Below, piece by piece: positions 7,301-15,761 of a stretch of 64,000 nucleotides of DNA; the first letter of the stretch is position 1; each line of letters begins with the position of its first letter. This DNA comes from Nonomuraea sp. SYSU D8015 (GTDB taxonomy: Bacteria > Actinomycetota > Actinomycetes > Streptosporangiales > Streptosporangiaceae). Both the position numbers and the translations under genes were made by a program. The notes beneath the pieces are model-generated. The model did no database searches, was not told the origin of the DNA, and saw only the letters and a program-made list of their open reading frames with translations. The DNA is taken from NCBI RefSeq assembly GCF_008065375.1, contig NZ_VJYI01000012.1, positions 186,001 through 250,000 of the forward strand. The letters run 5' to 3'.

Positions 7301-9055
7301 CTACGACAGGGCGCGGGCGGCGTGGATCAGAGGGACGTGGCTGAAGGCCTGGGGGAAGTTGCCGACCAGGCGGCCGTAGCGGGGGTCGTACTCTTCCGCC
7401 AGCAACCCCACGTCGTTCCGCAACGCCAGCAGCCGCTTGAACAGGTCCCGGGCCTCATCCTTCCGCCCTTGCATCGCCATGACCTCCGCCAGCCAGAAAC
7501 TGCACGCCAGGAACGCCCCCTCCCCGCCGGGCAGCCCGTCCACGTCGTTGTCCTCGGCGATCGGGTAGCGGAGCACGAACCCGTCCGACATGAGCTCCTT
7601 CTCGATCGCGGCCACCGTCCCCTTCACCCGGGGATCGTCGATCGGCAGGAACCCCACGATGGGGATCATCAGCAGAGCGGCGTCCAGCTCCGACGACCCG
7701 TACGACTGCGTGAACGTGTTCCGCTCCGGGTCGTACCCCCGCTCACAGATCTCCGCGTGGATGACGTCCCGCAACGTCCGCCACTTGTCGACCGGCCCCG
7801 TGCGCCCGAAGCGCTCCACATACTTGACGGCCCGGTCGAGCGCCGCCCAGCACATCACCTTCGAGTGCACGAAGTGCCGCCGCGGTCCCCGCACCTCCCA
7901 CAAGCCCTCGTCGGGCTCGTCCCAGTGGTCCTCCACGTAGTCGAGGAGCTCCCGCTGGATGGTCCAGGCGCGGTCGTCGGCCGACAGGCCGCTGGTGCGG
8001 GCGACGTACAGGCAGTTCATGACCTCCCCGTACACGTCGAGCTGCAGCTGCTTGACGGCCTCGTTCCCGATGCGTACCGGGCGGGAGTCCTCGTAGCCGT
8101 CGAGCCAGTCCAGCAGCAGCTCGGGCAGGCGGCGTTCGCCGGCGACGCCGTACATGATCTGCAGGTCCTGCGGCCGGCCGGCGATCGCGCGCAGCAGCCA
8201 GGAACGCCAGTCGGCCGCCTCCTCCAGGTATCCGGAGGAGATCAGCGCGTCGAGGGTCATCGTCGCGTCACGCAGCCAGCAGAAGCGGTAGTCCCAGTTG
8301 CGGACCCCGCCCAGGTCCTCGGGGAGCGACGTGGTGGGGGCGGCGACGATGCCGCCGGTCGGCGCGTACGTCAAAGCCTTCAGCGTGATGAGCGAGCGCA
8401 CCACGGCGTCCCGGAACGGCCCCTCGTAGGTGCAGCGCGACACCCACTCGGCCCAGTACGCCTCGGTCTCGTCGAGCTGCGTGGCGGCCTCGATCTGCGG
8501 CGGCATCGGCTCGTGCGAGGGGTGCCACGTGAACACGAACGGCAGCCGCTCGCCCTCCTTCACGGTGAACGTGGCCCGGTGGGCGTAGTCGCCGCCCTTC
8601 AGCGGCACGGGGGCGTGCAGCCACACCGAGTCGGGCCCGCCGATGGCCTGCAGGTGCCCGTTGCTGCGCCGCACCCACGGCACGATCCTGCCGTAGTCGA
8701 AGCGGACCCTGAGCTGCGTGGACACCTCCACGGTCCCGGAGACGCCCTCGACGATCCGCACGACGTCGGGATTGCGGTCGCGGGGCGGCATGAAGTCGAT
8801 GACGCGGACCGTGCCCGTCGGGGTGTCCCACTCGCTCTCCAGGATCAGCGTGCCTGGCCGGTAGCGCCGCCGGTCGGCAGGTCTGCGCCCGGTCGGGCCG
8901 AGCCACCAGTGACCGTTGCGTTCGCTGCCGAGCAGCGCCGCGAAACACGAGGGGGAGTCGAACCTGGGCAGGCAGAGCCAGTCGATGGAACCGTTCCTGC
9001 CCACGAGCGCGGCCGACTGCATGTCTCCGATCAGGGCGTAATCCTCGATCCGCAT
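7301..9055 (-). CDS. Glycoside hydrolase family 15 protein (glucoamylase/trehalase-like)
   Basis: The protein has 584 residues, the usual length of the bacterial GH15 proteins annotated as glucoamylase or trehalase. It begins MRIEDYALIGDMQSAALVG, the typical opening, with GSIDWLCLPRFDSPSCF next. The (alpha/alpha)6 barrel carries GGVRNWDYRFCWLRDATMT about residue 265 and ends with YGRLVGNFPQAFSHVPLI, the family's conserved C-terminal signature near the catalytic acid region. It would hydrolyse alpha-glucosidic bonds; in actinomycetes relatives include trehalases. No signal peptide is seen, so it is likely cytoplasmic. ATG at 9055 is a natural start. Confidence 0.9.
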   Translation of the reverse strand: MRIEDYALIGDMQSAALVGRNGSIDWLCLPRFDSPSCFAALLGSERNGHWWLGPTGRRPADRRRYRPGTLILESEWDTPTGTVRVIDFMPPRDRNPDVVRIVEGVSGTVEVSTQLRVRFDYGRIVPWVRRSNGHLQAIGGPDSVWLHAPVPLKGGDYAHRATFTVKEGERLPFVFTWHPSHEPMPPQIEAATQLDETEAYWAEWVSRCTYEGPFRDAVVRSLITLKALTYAPTGGIVAAPTTSLPEDLGGVRNWDYRFCWLRDATMTLDALISSGYLEEAADWRSWLLRAIAGRPQDLQIMYGVAGERRLPELLLDWLDGYEDSRPVRIGNEAVKQLQLDVYGEVMNCLYVARTSGLSADDRAWTIQRELLDYVEDHWDEPDEGLWEVRGPRRHFVHSKVMCWAALDRAVKYVERFGRTGPVDKWRTLRDVIHAEICERGYDPERNTFTQSYGSSELDAALLMIPIVGFLPIDDPRVKGTVAAIEKELMSDGFVLRYPIAEDNDVDGLPGGEGAFLACSFWLAEVMAMQGRKDEARDLFKRLLALRNDVGLLAEEYDPRYGRLVGNFPQAFSHVPLIHAARALS

Positions 9056-9079
9056 GCCTAGACGCTACTCCGAGCGGGG

Positions 9080-9138
9080 GTGATCCCGTGGCCGGATTCG
9101 ATCATGTCGCGTCATGCCGGACCCGGCCACGGGATCAC
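9080..9138 (-). terminator. Perfect 16-bp inverted repeat at the yczE 3' end, candidate terminator
   Basis: GTGATCCCGTGGCCGG at 9080-9095 is exactly complementary to 9123-9138, with a 27-base loop. The right arm covers the yczE stop codon at 9135-9137. On the minus strand it follows yczE and precedes the GH15 start at 9055. There is no U-tract, so termination is inferred. Confidence 0.5.
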
Positions 9139-9737
9139 GTCAGCGGGAACCAGCGGGTGAACAGCTGCGTCAGCGGCCCGATGGCCAGCGCGAACACCAG
9201 CGTCCCGATGCCGACCGTACCGCCGAGCAGCCATCCGGCCGCCAGCACGGTGATCTCGATGAGGAACCGGCTCATGCGCACCGACAGGCCGAGCCGCACC
9301 AGCCCGGTCATGATCCCGTCTCGCGGGCCGGGCCCCATGCCGGCGCCGATGTACAGGACGGTCGCCAGCGCGACCGCGACCACCCCCAGGACCACGTACG
9401 ACGCCTGGAGCACGAGATGCGCCGGCGTGGGCAGCAGGAAGATCGCGGCGTCGGCGAACAGACCGAGGAACACCACGTTGCTGATCGTCCCGAAGCCCGG
9501 CCGCTGCTTCAGCGGGATCCACAGCAGCATGACCAGCGCGCCCACGCCGATGATCACCGTGCCGATCGACACCCCGGCCCTGATCGCCACGCCCTGGTGG
9601 AACACGTCCCAGGGGTCGTTGCCCAGTCCGGACTCCACCTGCAGCCCGATGCCGGCGCCGTACAGGGCCAGCCCGCCGTACAGTCGGGCGAGGCGGGCGG
9701 GGAAAGAACTCACTCTGGGGACGGTCGTTTCGCTCAT
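9135..9737 (-). CDS. yczE: YczE/YyaS/YitT-family integral membrane protein
   Basis: The protein has 200 residues and about five or six membrane spans, beginning MSETTVPRVSS. The YGGLALYGAGIGLQVESGLGNDPWD segment after residue 20 and the YIGAGMGPGPRDGIMTG motif about residue 135 are the two conserved GxGPxD-type loops of YczE proteins. It is divergent, 63 bp apart, from a MocR-family regulator. That pairing is known for the YczR subgroup of MocR regulators in Firmicutes and Actinobacteria, which is thought to control yczE. The transported or sensed compound is not established. Start at ATG 9737 is clear. Confidence 0.85.
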   Translation of the reverse strand: MSETTVPRVSSFPARLARLYGGLALYGAGIGLQVESGLGNDPWDVFHQGVAIRAGVSIGTVIIGVGALVMLLWIPLKQRPGFGTISNVVFLGLFADAAIFLLPTPAHLVLQASYVVLGVVAVALATVLYIGAGMGPGPRDGIMTGLVRLGLSVRMSRFLIEITVLAAGWLLGGTVGIGTLVFALAIGPLTQLFTRWFPLT

Positions 9738-9800
9738 AGTGGCCCCAGAATGGCAGGGCACTCGCTTGCCAAAACAGGGCCAATCACGAAAAGTGGCCTT
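9738..9800. promoter_or_regulatory. yczE/MocR divergent promoter region with TGGCC-type repeats
   Basis: The 63-bp spacer holds AGTGGCC at 9738-9744 and again at 9792-9798 as direct repeats, and GGGCCA at 9777-9782 as the inverse of TGGCCC at 9740-9745. MocR proteins are known to bind direct repeats next to the genes they control, so this is a candidate operator. Confidence 0.45.
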
Positions 9801-11231
9801 ATGAAGCATCTCTCGGCGGCTCAGGTCGCCCGGCTGGTCGACGTCGATCCCGGCGCGCGCCCGTACTACCGCGCGCTCGCCGACGGCGTACGCGCGCTCA
9901 TCATGGACGGCCGGCTCCCGGTACGCGTCCGCATGCCCGCCGAACGCCACCTCGCCGAGAGCCTCAACGTCAGCCGCACCACCGTGACCGCGGCGTACGA
10001 CCTGCTCCGCGAACGCGGCTACCTGGAGAGCCGCCGGGGCTCGGGCAGCTGGACGGCCCTGCCGGACCCGGCCATGACGCATGACAACCCGTGGCTCACC
10101 ACCGACGGCGACGGCCTGGTCCAGCTTCACTGCGCCGCCCCGCCCGCGCCGACCGCCCTGCGGCAGGCGATGCTGGAGGCCGTCGAGGACCTGCCCCGGT
10201 ACGGCATGGGCAACGGCTACGACCCCATGGGCCTGCCGGTGCTCAGGGAGCGCATCGCCGCCCGCTACACCGCCAGGGGACTGGCCACCCGTCCGGAGCA
10301 GATCGTCGTCACCACCGGTTCCCAGCACGCCATCCAGCTCGTGCTCGGCCTGCTCGTCGCCGTCGGCGACCCGGTGCTGGTGGAGTCGCCGACGTACCCG
10401 CACGCCATCGACATGGCCCGGCAGCGCTCCGCACGGATCGTCCCGGTCGGGATCTCGCACGAGGGCTGGCAGACCGACCTGGTGATCGGCGCCATGCGCC
10501 AGTCCGGAGTCCGCCTGGCCTATCTGATGCCCGACTTCCAGAACCCGACCGGCGCCCTCATGGACGACGCCACGCGAGCCGCCGTCGTGGGCGCGGCCCG
10601 GCGTTCCGACACGCTGGTGCTGGTCGACGAGACCTGGCTGGAGCTCGCGCTGGACGAGGTGCCGCCCACGTCTCCCATGGCCGCGTTCGACACCGACAGC
10701 CGGGTGATCAGCATCGGCTCGGCGTCCAAGCTGTGGTGGGGCGGGCTGCGCATCGGCTGGATCCGCACCACGGCGGCGCTGGCCCGCCGCCTGGCCAGGC
10801 ACCGCTCGGTGGTGGACATCGCCAGCCCGGTGATGGAGCAGCTGGTGGTGGCGCGGCTGTTCGACCGGCTGGAGGAGACGCGCGCCGAGCGGCGCCGCGC
10901 GCTGCGCGCCTCCCGCGACGCGCTGGTGTCGGGGCTGCGCGAGCACCTGCCCGAGTGGACGTTCACGGTGCCGCGCGGCGGGGGCACGCTCTGGGTACGC
11001 CTCAACGGCGACGCCGCGACACCGCTGGCCGAGGCGGCGGCCGGCCACGGTGTGCGCCTCGCGCCCGGCCCGTGGTTCGGCCTGGAGGGCACGCTGGAGG
11101 GCTGCCTCCGGCTGCCGTACACGCTGCCGCCCCAGGTCCTGACCGAAGCGGTCACCCGCCTCCGCACCGCCCGCGACAAGGGCCCCGTCGGCCCGCCCCG
11201 CCCCGCGGACTCGCTCATCGCCATGGTGTGA
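9801..11231 (+). CDS. MocR-family PLP-dependent transcriptional regulator (GntR HTH + aminotransferase fold), YczR-like
   Basis: This 476-residue fusion begins with a GntR winged helix (ALADGVRALIMDGRLPVRVRMPAERHLAESL, then VSRTTVTAAYDLLRERGYL) in the first 85 residues. A long class-I aminotransferase-like domain follows. Landmarks are the VVTTGSQHAIQLVLGLL and LMPDFQNPTG segments and the PLP lysine in SIGSASKLWWGGLRIGW at about residue 310. Such proteins bind PLP as an effector rather than transaminate. The divergent yczE makes YczR the likely subgroup. The frame is open upstream but ATG 9801 fits the domain start. Its 3' end abuts a truncated vapC. Confidence 0.9.
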   Translation: MKHLSAAQVARLVDVDPGARPYYRALADGVRALIMDGRLPVRVRMPAERHLAESLNVSRTTVTAAYDLLRERGYLESRRGSGSWTALPDPAMTHDNPWLTTDGDGLVQLHCAAPPAPTALRQAMLEAVEDLPRYGMGNGYDPMGLPVLRERIAARYTARGLATRPEQIVVTTGSQHAIQLVLGLLVAVGDPVLVESPTYPHAIDMARQRSARIVPVGISHEGWQTDLVIGAMRQSGVRLAYLMPDFQNPTGALMDDATRAAVVGAARRSDTLVLVDETWLELALDEVPPTSPMAAFDTDSRVISIGSASKLWWGGLRIGWIRTTAALARRLARHRSVVDIASPVMEQLVVARLFDRLEETRAERRRALRASRDALVSGLREHLPEWTFTVPRGGGTLWVRLNGDAATPLAEAAAGHGVRLAPGPWFGLEGTLEGCLRLPYTLPPQVLTEAVTRLRTARDKGPVGPPRPADSLIAMV

Positions 11232-11250
11232 GCGGATGGAGCGCCCAGAC

Positions 11251-11422
11251 GCGGGGTGAGCCTTCCGCCATGCACGAGTCCGCGAAGCGCGCTCAGGACT
11301 TCGGCGTCGAGAAGGGCGGGAGCGTGCAGTGAGCCGGCGTTCTGAAACGTGCGCACCAGCTCGCGGTCGGGTCGCTCGGCTTGGAGCACGTGGACGCATG
11401 CCGAGGCATCAACGACGATCAT
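11251..11422 (-). pseudogene. Truncated VapC-like PIN-domain toxin remnant
   Basis: From ATG 11422 the frame reads MIVVDASACVHVLQ, then HAPALLDAEVLSALRGLVHGGRLTP, the first half of a VapC ribonuclease with the Asp5 and the Glu of the PIN acidic cluster. Family members run about 130 residues; here homology ends at about residue 57, after which the frame enters the antisense of the MocR gene. The later acidic residues are gone, so catalytic activity should be lost. It starts one base after the antitoxin stop, the expected vapBC layout. Confidence 0.7.
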
Positions 11423-11423
11423 G

Positions 11424-11612
11424 CTACTCGCCGCGGCTGTCGTGGATCGCCTGGACGATGTCCTCGTTGGTGGGCCCTCCGTCCCGCGGACGCCGAAGCG
11501 CGCGCTCGACGACCTCGGCGGCCGTCGGGCGCGTGAAGAGGCGGAGCTGGCGGCGCAGATAGTCGGAGATCGTCAGGCCTTCGGCGGCTTTCCCGCAATG
11601 CGGGACGGTCAC
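11424..11612 (-). pseudogene. Antitoxin remnant of a VapBC module (VapB-like, N-terminally shortened)
   Basis: The 62-residue frame from GTG 11612 reads LTISDYLRRQLRLFTRPTAAEVVERALRRP, matching the second half of VapB-type antitoxins (the second helix of the ribbon-helix-helix domain plus the toxin-binding tail). The usual N-terminal beta strand is replaced by VTVPHCGKAAEG, so about 15-20 residues seem to be missing. Its GTG overlaps the TRIC gene stop (GTGA). It may still be translated, but DNA binding is doubtful. Confidence 0.6.
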
Positions 11613-12226
11613 TCGCCGACCCCCCGGGCCAGCGGCGCGCGCCACTTGCGGCGCATCGCCGTGATCCGCAGCCCGAAGGCGAGCACCGCCGCCGCCAGCG
11701 TGGCCGGCCATCCCTGCAGCCCGGACGACCACAGCCCCGCCATCACCGCCGACCCCAGCATGGCCGGCACCGCGTAGAGCTGCCGGTCGTACAGCAGCGT
11801 CGGGATCTCCCCGGCCAGCATGTCCCGCAGCATCCCGCCGCCCACCGCCGTCGCCACCCCCAGCAGCGCGGCGTGCAGCGGGCTCAGCCCGTACTCCAGG
11901 GCCTTCTCCGTCCCCACCGCGCAGAACAGCCCGAGCCCGGCTGCGTCCAGCACCAGGATGGCCGGCATCACCCGTGCGACGTGCGGATGCCAGAAGAACA
12001 CGATCACGGTCGCCGCCACGGGCACCAGCACGTAGCCGAGGCTCTGGAAGGCGATCGGGCGCACGTTGAGTATCAGGTCACGCACCACGCCCCCGCCCAG
12101 GGCGGTGATCTCGGCCAGCACCCCCATCCCCACGACGTCGAGCCGCTTGCGTACGCCCATGAGCGCGCCGGACAGGGCGAAGACGAAGATTCCGGCCAGG
12201 TCGAGAAGCTCAGACACGTTCGCCAT
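11609..12226 (-). CDS. TRIC cation channel family protein (UPF0126)
   Basis: The protein has 205 residues with about seven membrane spans and the duplicated glycine-rich repeat of the trimeric intracellular cation channel family. The first repeat is ALSGALMGVRKRLDVVGM, then EITALGGGVVRDLIL; the second is FCAVGTEKALEYGL, then VATAVGGGMLRDML. The paired GGGxxRD motifs are diagnostic. Prokaryotic members conduct K+ and Na+. It starts at ATG 12226, two bases after the POT transporter stop on the same strand, so the two are probably co-transcribed. The C-terminal 20 residues are basic. Confidence 0.9.
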   Translation of the reverse strand: MANVSELLDLAGIFVFALSGALMGVRKRLDVVGMGVLAEITALGGGVVRDLILNVRPIAFQSLGYVLVPVAATVIVFFWHPHVARVMPAILVLDAAGLGLFCAVGTEKALEYGLSPLHAALLGVATAVGGGMLRDMLAGEIPTLLYDRQLYAVPAMLGSAVMAGLWSSGLQGWPATLAAAVLAFGLRITAMRRKWRAPLARGVGE

Positions 12227-12228
12227 CT

Positions 12229-13716
12229 TTACCGCAACGGCTGGGCCTCGGCGTGGTGGTGCTCGGCCATCAGCACCCGCAGCCGCCGCGTGAACATCAG
12301 CAGCGCCACCCCGGCCACGACCGCCATGCCGGCCAGCACCAAGTAGTACGCGGGCTCCGACAGCACCCGGTTGAGCCGCCCCGTCTGCCCGCCGACCGCG
12401 TCGCCCACCGACACCGCGATGAACCACACCCCGAGCATCTGCCCCTTGAACGCCTCCGGCGCCAGCTTCGTGGTCACCGACACGCCGACCGGGCTGAGCG
12501 CCAGCTCGCCGAACACCTGGATCAGGTAGACCAGCACCAGCCACCACACCGACACTCTGCCGGCCCCCGCCAGCCCGGCCGCGATCGCCATGACCACGAA
12601 GCTCAGCCCTATCGTGATCAGCGCGAACCCGAACTTCTGCGGCGTGCTCACCCGCGTGCCGAGTCGCACCCACAGCGCCGCGAACACCGGCACGAAGATC
12701 ATGATGAACAGCGGGTTGAACGCCTGCGTCGTGGCCGCCTGGATCGGGATGCCGAACAACGACAAGTCGGTGTGGTCCTGGGCGAAGAACAGCAGCTTGC
12801 TCGGCGCCAGGTCGTAGATCATCCAGAAGATCGCCGCGGCGGCGAAGAGCCAGATGTACGCCTTCATGTGGTCACGCTCGTCCTCGGTGAGCCCGTGGGC
12901 GCCCGCCAGGATGTAGCTGAAGTACGCGACGGGCACCACCAGGATGATCACGGTGACCACGAGGGTGAACCGGTCGATCGTGAACGTGCCGGTCGCCACC
13001 CAGGCGCCCAGCCCTGCCACCGTCGCGCCGACGCCGAGCGCCAGCAGGCGGCCGAAGCGGCGCCGTTCGGCGGGGGAAAGGCGCAGCCCCGGCCGTTCGC
13101 CGACGCCGCGCAGGGCCCGCCCGCCCCACACGTACTGGATGAGGCCGAGCGCCATGCCGACCGCGGCCGCGCCGAACCCCCAGTGCCAGCGGTCCCCGGC
13201 GGCCAGCCAGCTGACCACGATGGGCGCGAAGAACGCTCCCAGGTTGACGCCCAGGTAGAACAGCGAGAACCCGGCGTCCCTGCGGCCGTCGTCCTCCTCG
13301 GTGTAGAGCCGGCCGACCATGACGGAGATGTTCGGCTTGAGCAGCCCCGTGCCGGTGATGATCAGCAGCAGGCCGAACCAGACGAAGAACGGCGTCGTCA
13401 CCGGGATCGCCATGCTGATGTGGCCCAGCATGATGACGAACCCGCCCCAGAACACCGACCTGCGCGCCCCCAGGATCCGGTCCGCGATCCAGCCGCCGGG
13501 CAGCGCCACCAGGTAGATCAGCGCCCCGTAGACGCCGACGACCGCCTGCGCGGTCTCCTGCGACATGCCCAGGCCCTGGTGCGCCGGCGACGCCGCCATG
13601 AACGTGGCCAGGATGGCGCGCAGCCCGTACCAGCTGAACCGCTCCCACATCTCCGTGCCGAACAGCGTCGCCAGGCCCCACGGGTGTCCGAAGAACGTCC
13701 TGCCGCCGCCAGTCAT
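12229..13716 (-). CDS. POT family MFS transporter (proton-coupled oligopeptide symporter)
   Basis: The protein has 495 residues and about 12-14 membrane spans. The POT/PTR signature is visible early: ATLFGTEMWERFSWYGLRAIL (the ExxER-type helix 1 motif) about residues 15-35, and the second PTR motif NLGAFFAPIVVSW about residue 155, preceded by FSLFYLGV. It imports di- or tripeptides with protons at the plasma membrane. ATG 13716, preceded by GGGGGCCT, was preferred over a farther upstream start that would add 34 polar residues unlike the family. It is followed by the TRIC gene with a two-base gap. Confidence 0.92.
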   Translation of the reverse strand: MTGGGRTFFGHPWGLATLFGTEMWERFSWYGLRAILATFMAASPAHQGLGMSQETAQAVVGVYGALIYLVALPGGWIADRILGARRSVFWGGFVIMLGHISMAIPVTTPFFVWFGLLLIITGTGLLKPNISVMVGRLYTEEDDGRRDAGFSLFYLGVNLGAFFAPIVVSWLAAGDRWHWGFGAAAVGMALGLIQYVWGGRALRGVGERPGLRLSPAERRRFGRLLALGVGATVAGLGAWVATGTFTIDRFTLVVTVIILVVPVAYFSYILAGAHGLTEDERDHMKAYIWLFAAAAIFWMIYDLAPSKLLFFAQDHTDLSLFGIPIQAATTQAFNPLFIMIFVPVFAALWVRLGTRVSTPQKFGFALITIGLSFVVMAIAAGLAGAGRVSVWWLVLVYLIQVFGELALSPVGVSVTTKLAPEAFKGQMLGVWFIAVSVGDAVGGQTGRLNRVLSEPAYYLVLAGMAVVAGVALLMFTRRLRVLMAEHHHAEAQPLR

Positions 13717-13816
13717 GCCAGGCCCCCGATGAGTCTTCGTGGTTGCTCGATCACTGAACGGGAACGTTTCCCGTGAGGTCTTGCCGCTACCCGGCGGGTG
13801 TGGTGCGATGCATGCC

Positions 13817-13832
13817 ATTCATGCAAGTGAAT
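13817..13832. promoter_or_regulatory. Small inverted repeat in the POT/acyl-CoA synthetase divergent spacer
   Basis: ATTCA at 13817-13821 and TGAAT at 13828-13832 flank TGCAAG. It lies just before the synthetase ribosome site (GGAGG, 13840-13844). It could be a repressor operator, but five-base arms are weak evidence. Confidence 0.3.
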
Positions 13833-13852
13833 ACTGACTGGAGGCGCGTGCC

Positions 13853-15691
13853 ATGGCCGAAGTCCTCGAGGTCCGAGCCGAGATCGAGCAGCAGATCGCG
13901 GGCCGTACCGTCTGCCTGCAGCTCCAACAAGTAGCCGAGCAGCATCCCGACGCACCCGCCTATTCGGACCCTGAGGGCGACGGCTGGCGGACGCTGACCT
14001 ACGCGCAGGCGCGCCAGAGGGTCCTGGAGATCGCGGCCGCCTTCGCCGCGCTCGGGCTCGAACGCGGCGACCCGGTCGCCCTGATGATGGTCAACCGAAG
14101 CGAGCACGTGCTCGCCGACCTGGGCGCCGTGCACGCGGGAGGGGTCGGCTGCACGGTCTACGCGACGTTCGCGCCCGAGCAGATCCAGTTCGTGGCCGAG
14201 AACGTGGGCGCCAAGTACGCCGTGCTCGGCGGCCCCGCCGAGCTCGCCCGCTGGCAGCCGGTGCTCGACCGGCTGGGCTCCCTCCGCAAGATCGTCATGC
14301 TGGAGGGGGCGCCCGCCGGCGACGACCGGTTCATGACGTGGGCCGACTTCCTGGAGCTCGGCCGCGCCCGCCTGGCCGAGGACCCCGGCCAGGTCGAGGC
14401 ACGCTGGCGCGCCGTCACCCCCGGCGACATGGTCACCGTCCTCTACACCTCCGGGACCACCGGCATGCCCAAGGGCGTGCCGCTCACCCACGCCAACGTC
14501 TTCTACGAGTGCGCCGCCACCGACCGCATGACGTCGCTGCCCATGCTGGGCACGCAGATCTCCTACCTCACGTACGCGCACATCGCCGAGCGCATCCTCA
14601 GCCTCTACCTGCCGCTGACGAAGGCCTCCCACGTGCACTTCTGCACCGACCTGGCCAATCTCGGGGCCACGCTCGGGCAGGTCAGGCCGATGATGTTCTT
14701 CGGCGTGCCGCGCGTGTGGGAGAAGATGATGGCCCGCCTGCTCGCCGTGCTCGCCACCCAGCCCGAGGAGCAGCAGGCCGCCGTCCGCGAGGCCATGAGG
14801 GCCGGGCAGGCGTACGTCGAGGCCGGGCAGCACGGCCACACGATCACCACCGAGATCCGCGAGGCGTACGAGAAGGCCGACGCCTCGCTCCTGTCGATCA
14901 TCCGCGGCATGATCGGCTTCGACCGCGCCGAGTGGACCGCCACCGGCGCCGCACCGCTGGCCCCCGAGGTACAGAACTTCTTCGCCGGCCTCGGCCTCAA
15001 GGTCATCGACGTGTACGGCATGACGGAGACGACCGGCGCGTTCACCGGCAACAGCCCGGCCTGCTACCGCCTCGGCACCGTCGGCAGGGCCGAGCCCGGC
15101 GTCGAGATCCGCATCGCCGAGGACGGCGAGATCCTCACCCGCAGCCCGCTCAACACCCGCGGCTACCTCAACCGCCCCGAGGCCAGCGCCGAGCTGATCG
15201 ACGCCGACGGCTGGCTGCACACCGGCGACATCGGCACCGTCGACGAGGACGGCTTCTACCGGGTGGTCGACCGCAAGAAGGAGCTCATCATCACCGCCGG
15301 CGGCGAGAACATCTCCCCGGCCGAGATCGAGAACCACCTCAAGCAGCACCTGCTGATCGGCCAGGCGCTCGCGTACGGCGACCGGCGGCCGCACACGGTC
15401 GCCGTCCTGACGCTCGACGCCGAGGTCGCGCCCGGCTGGGCGCAGGCCCGCGGCATCACCTACACCTCGCTCGCCGAGCTGGCCGAGCACCCCGAGGTGC
15501 TCAAGGAGGTCGAGGCCGCCGTGGCCGCCGCCAACGCCAAGCTGGCCCAGGTGCAGCAGGTCAAGAAGTGGGCGCTGCTCGGCACCGAGTGGACCGCCGA
15601 GACCGAGGAGCTCACCCCGAGCCTCAAGCTGAAGAGGCGCATCATCCACGCCAAGTACGCCGACGTCATCGAGGGGCTCTATTCCGGCTGA
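13853..15691 (+). CDS. Long-chain acyl-CoA synthetase (AMP-dependent ligase, FadD15-like)
   Basis: The product is 612 residues. It has the ANL superfamily P-loop TVLYTSGTTGMPKGVPLTH about residue 197, the A5 motif DVYGMTETTG near 390, the A7 segment GWLHTGDIGTVDEDGFY about 445-460, and the A8 hinge DRKKELIITAGGENISPAEIE around 470. The overall length and the ALIAERIL-like linker fit the long-chain acyl-CoA synthetase branch close to mycobacterial FadD15. It activates fatty acids as acyl-AMP then acyl-CoA. GGAGG sits before ATG 13853. It is divergent from the POT gene. Confidence 0.92.
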   Translation: MAEVLEVRAEIEQQIAGRTVCLQLQQVAEQHPDAPAYSDPEGDGWRTLTYAQARQRVLEIAAAFAALGLERGDPVALMMVNRSEHVLADLGAVHAGGVGCTVYATFAPEQIQFVAENVGAKYAVLGGPAELARWQPVLDRLGSLRKIVMLEGAPAGDDRFMTWADFLELGRARLAEDPGQVEARWRAVTPGDMVTVLYTSGTTGMPKGVPLTHANVFYECAATDRMTSLPMLGTQISYLTYAHIAERILSLYLPLTKASHVHFCTDLANLGATLGQVRPMMFFGVPRVWEKMMARLLAVLATQPEEQQAAVREAMRAGQAYVEAGQHGHTITTEIREAYEKADASLLSIIRGMIGFDRAEWTATGAAPLAPEVQNFFAGLGLKVIDVYGMTETTGAFTGNSPACYRLGTVGRAEPGVEIRIAEDGEILTRSPLNTRGYLNRPEASAELIDADGWLHTGDIGTVDEDGFYRVVDRKKELIITAGGENISPAEIENHLKQHLLIGQALAYGDRRPHTVAVLTLDAEVAPGWAQARGITYTSLAELAEHPEVLKEVEAAVAAANAKLAQVQQVKKWALLGTEWTAETEELTPSLKLKRRIIHAKYADVIEGLYSG

Positions 15692-15761
15692 TCCCGGCTT
15701 TGCCATTCGAGGCGTGTGTCGTGGTCCTGGTCATTACCGGCCGGTTCCTACCGTCTCGATC

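Noticed and set aside
9114..9800. N-terminal extension of the MocR regulator
   Set aside because: The frame is open but runs antisense through yczE and gives low-complexity residues. ATG 9801 begins the GntR domain.
9135..11399. A 754-codon minus-strand frame across the MocR gene and yczE
   Set aside because: Only the last 200 residues (yczE) are a real protein. The rest is shadow of the MocR gene.
13787..15706. A 639-codon frame antisense to the acyl-CoA synthetase
   Set aside because: Composition is typical of antisense GC shadow and no motif is recognisable. The sense gene has all ANL motifs.
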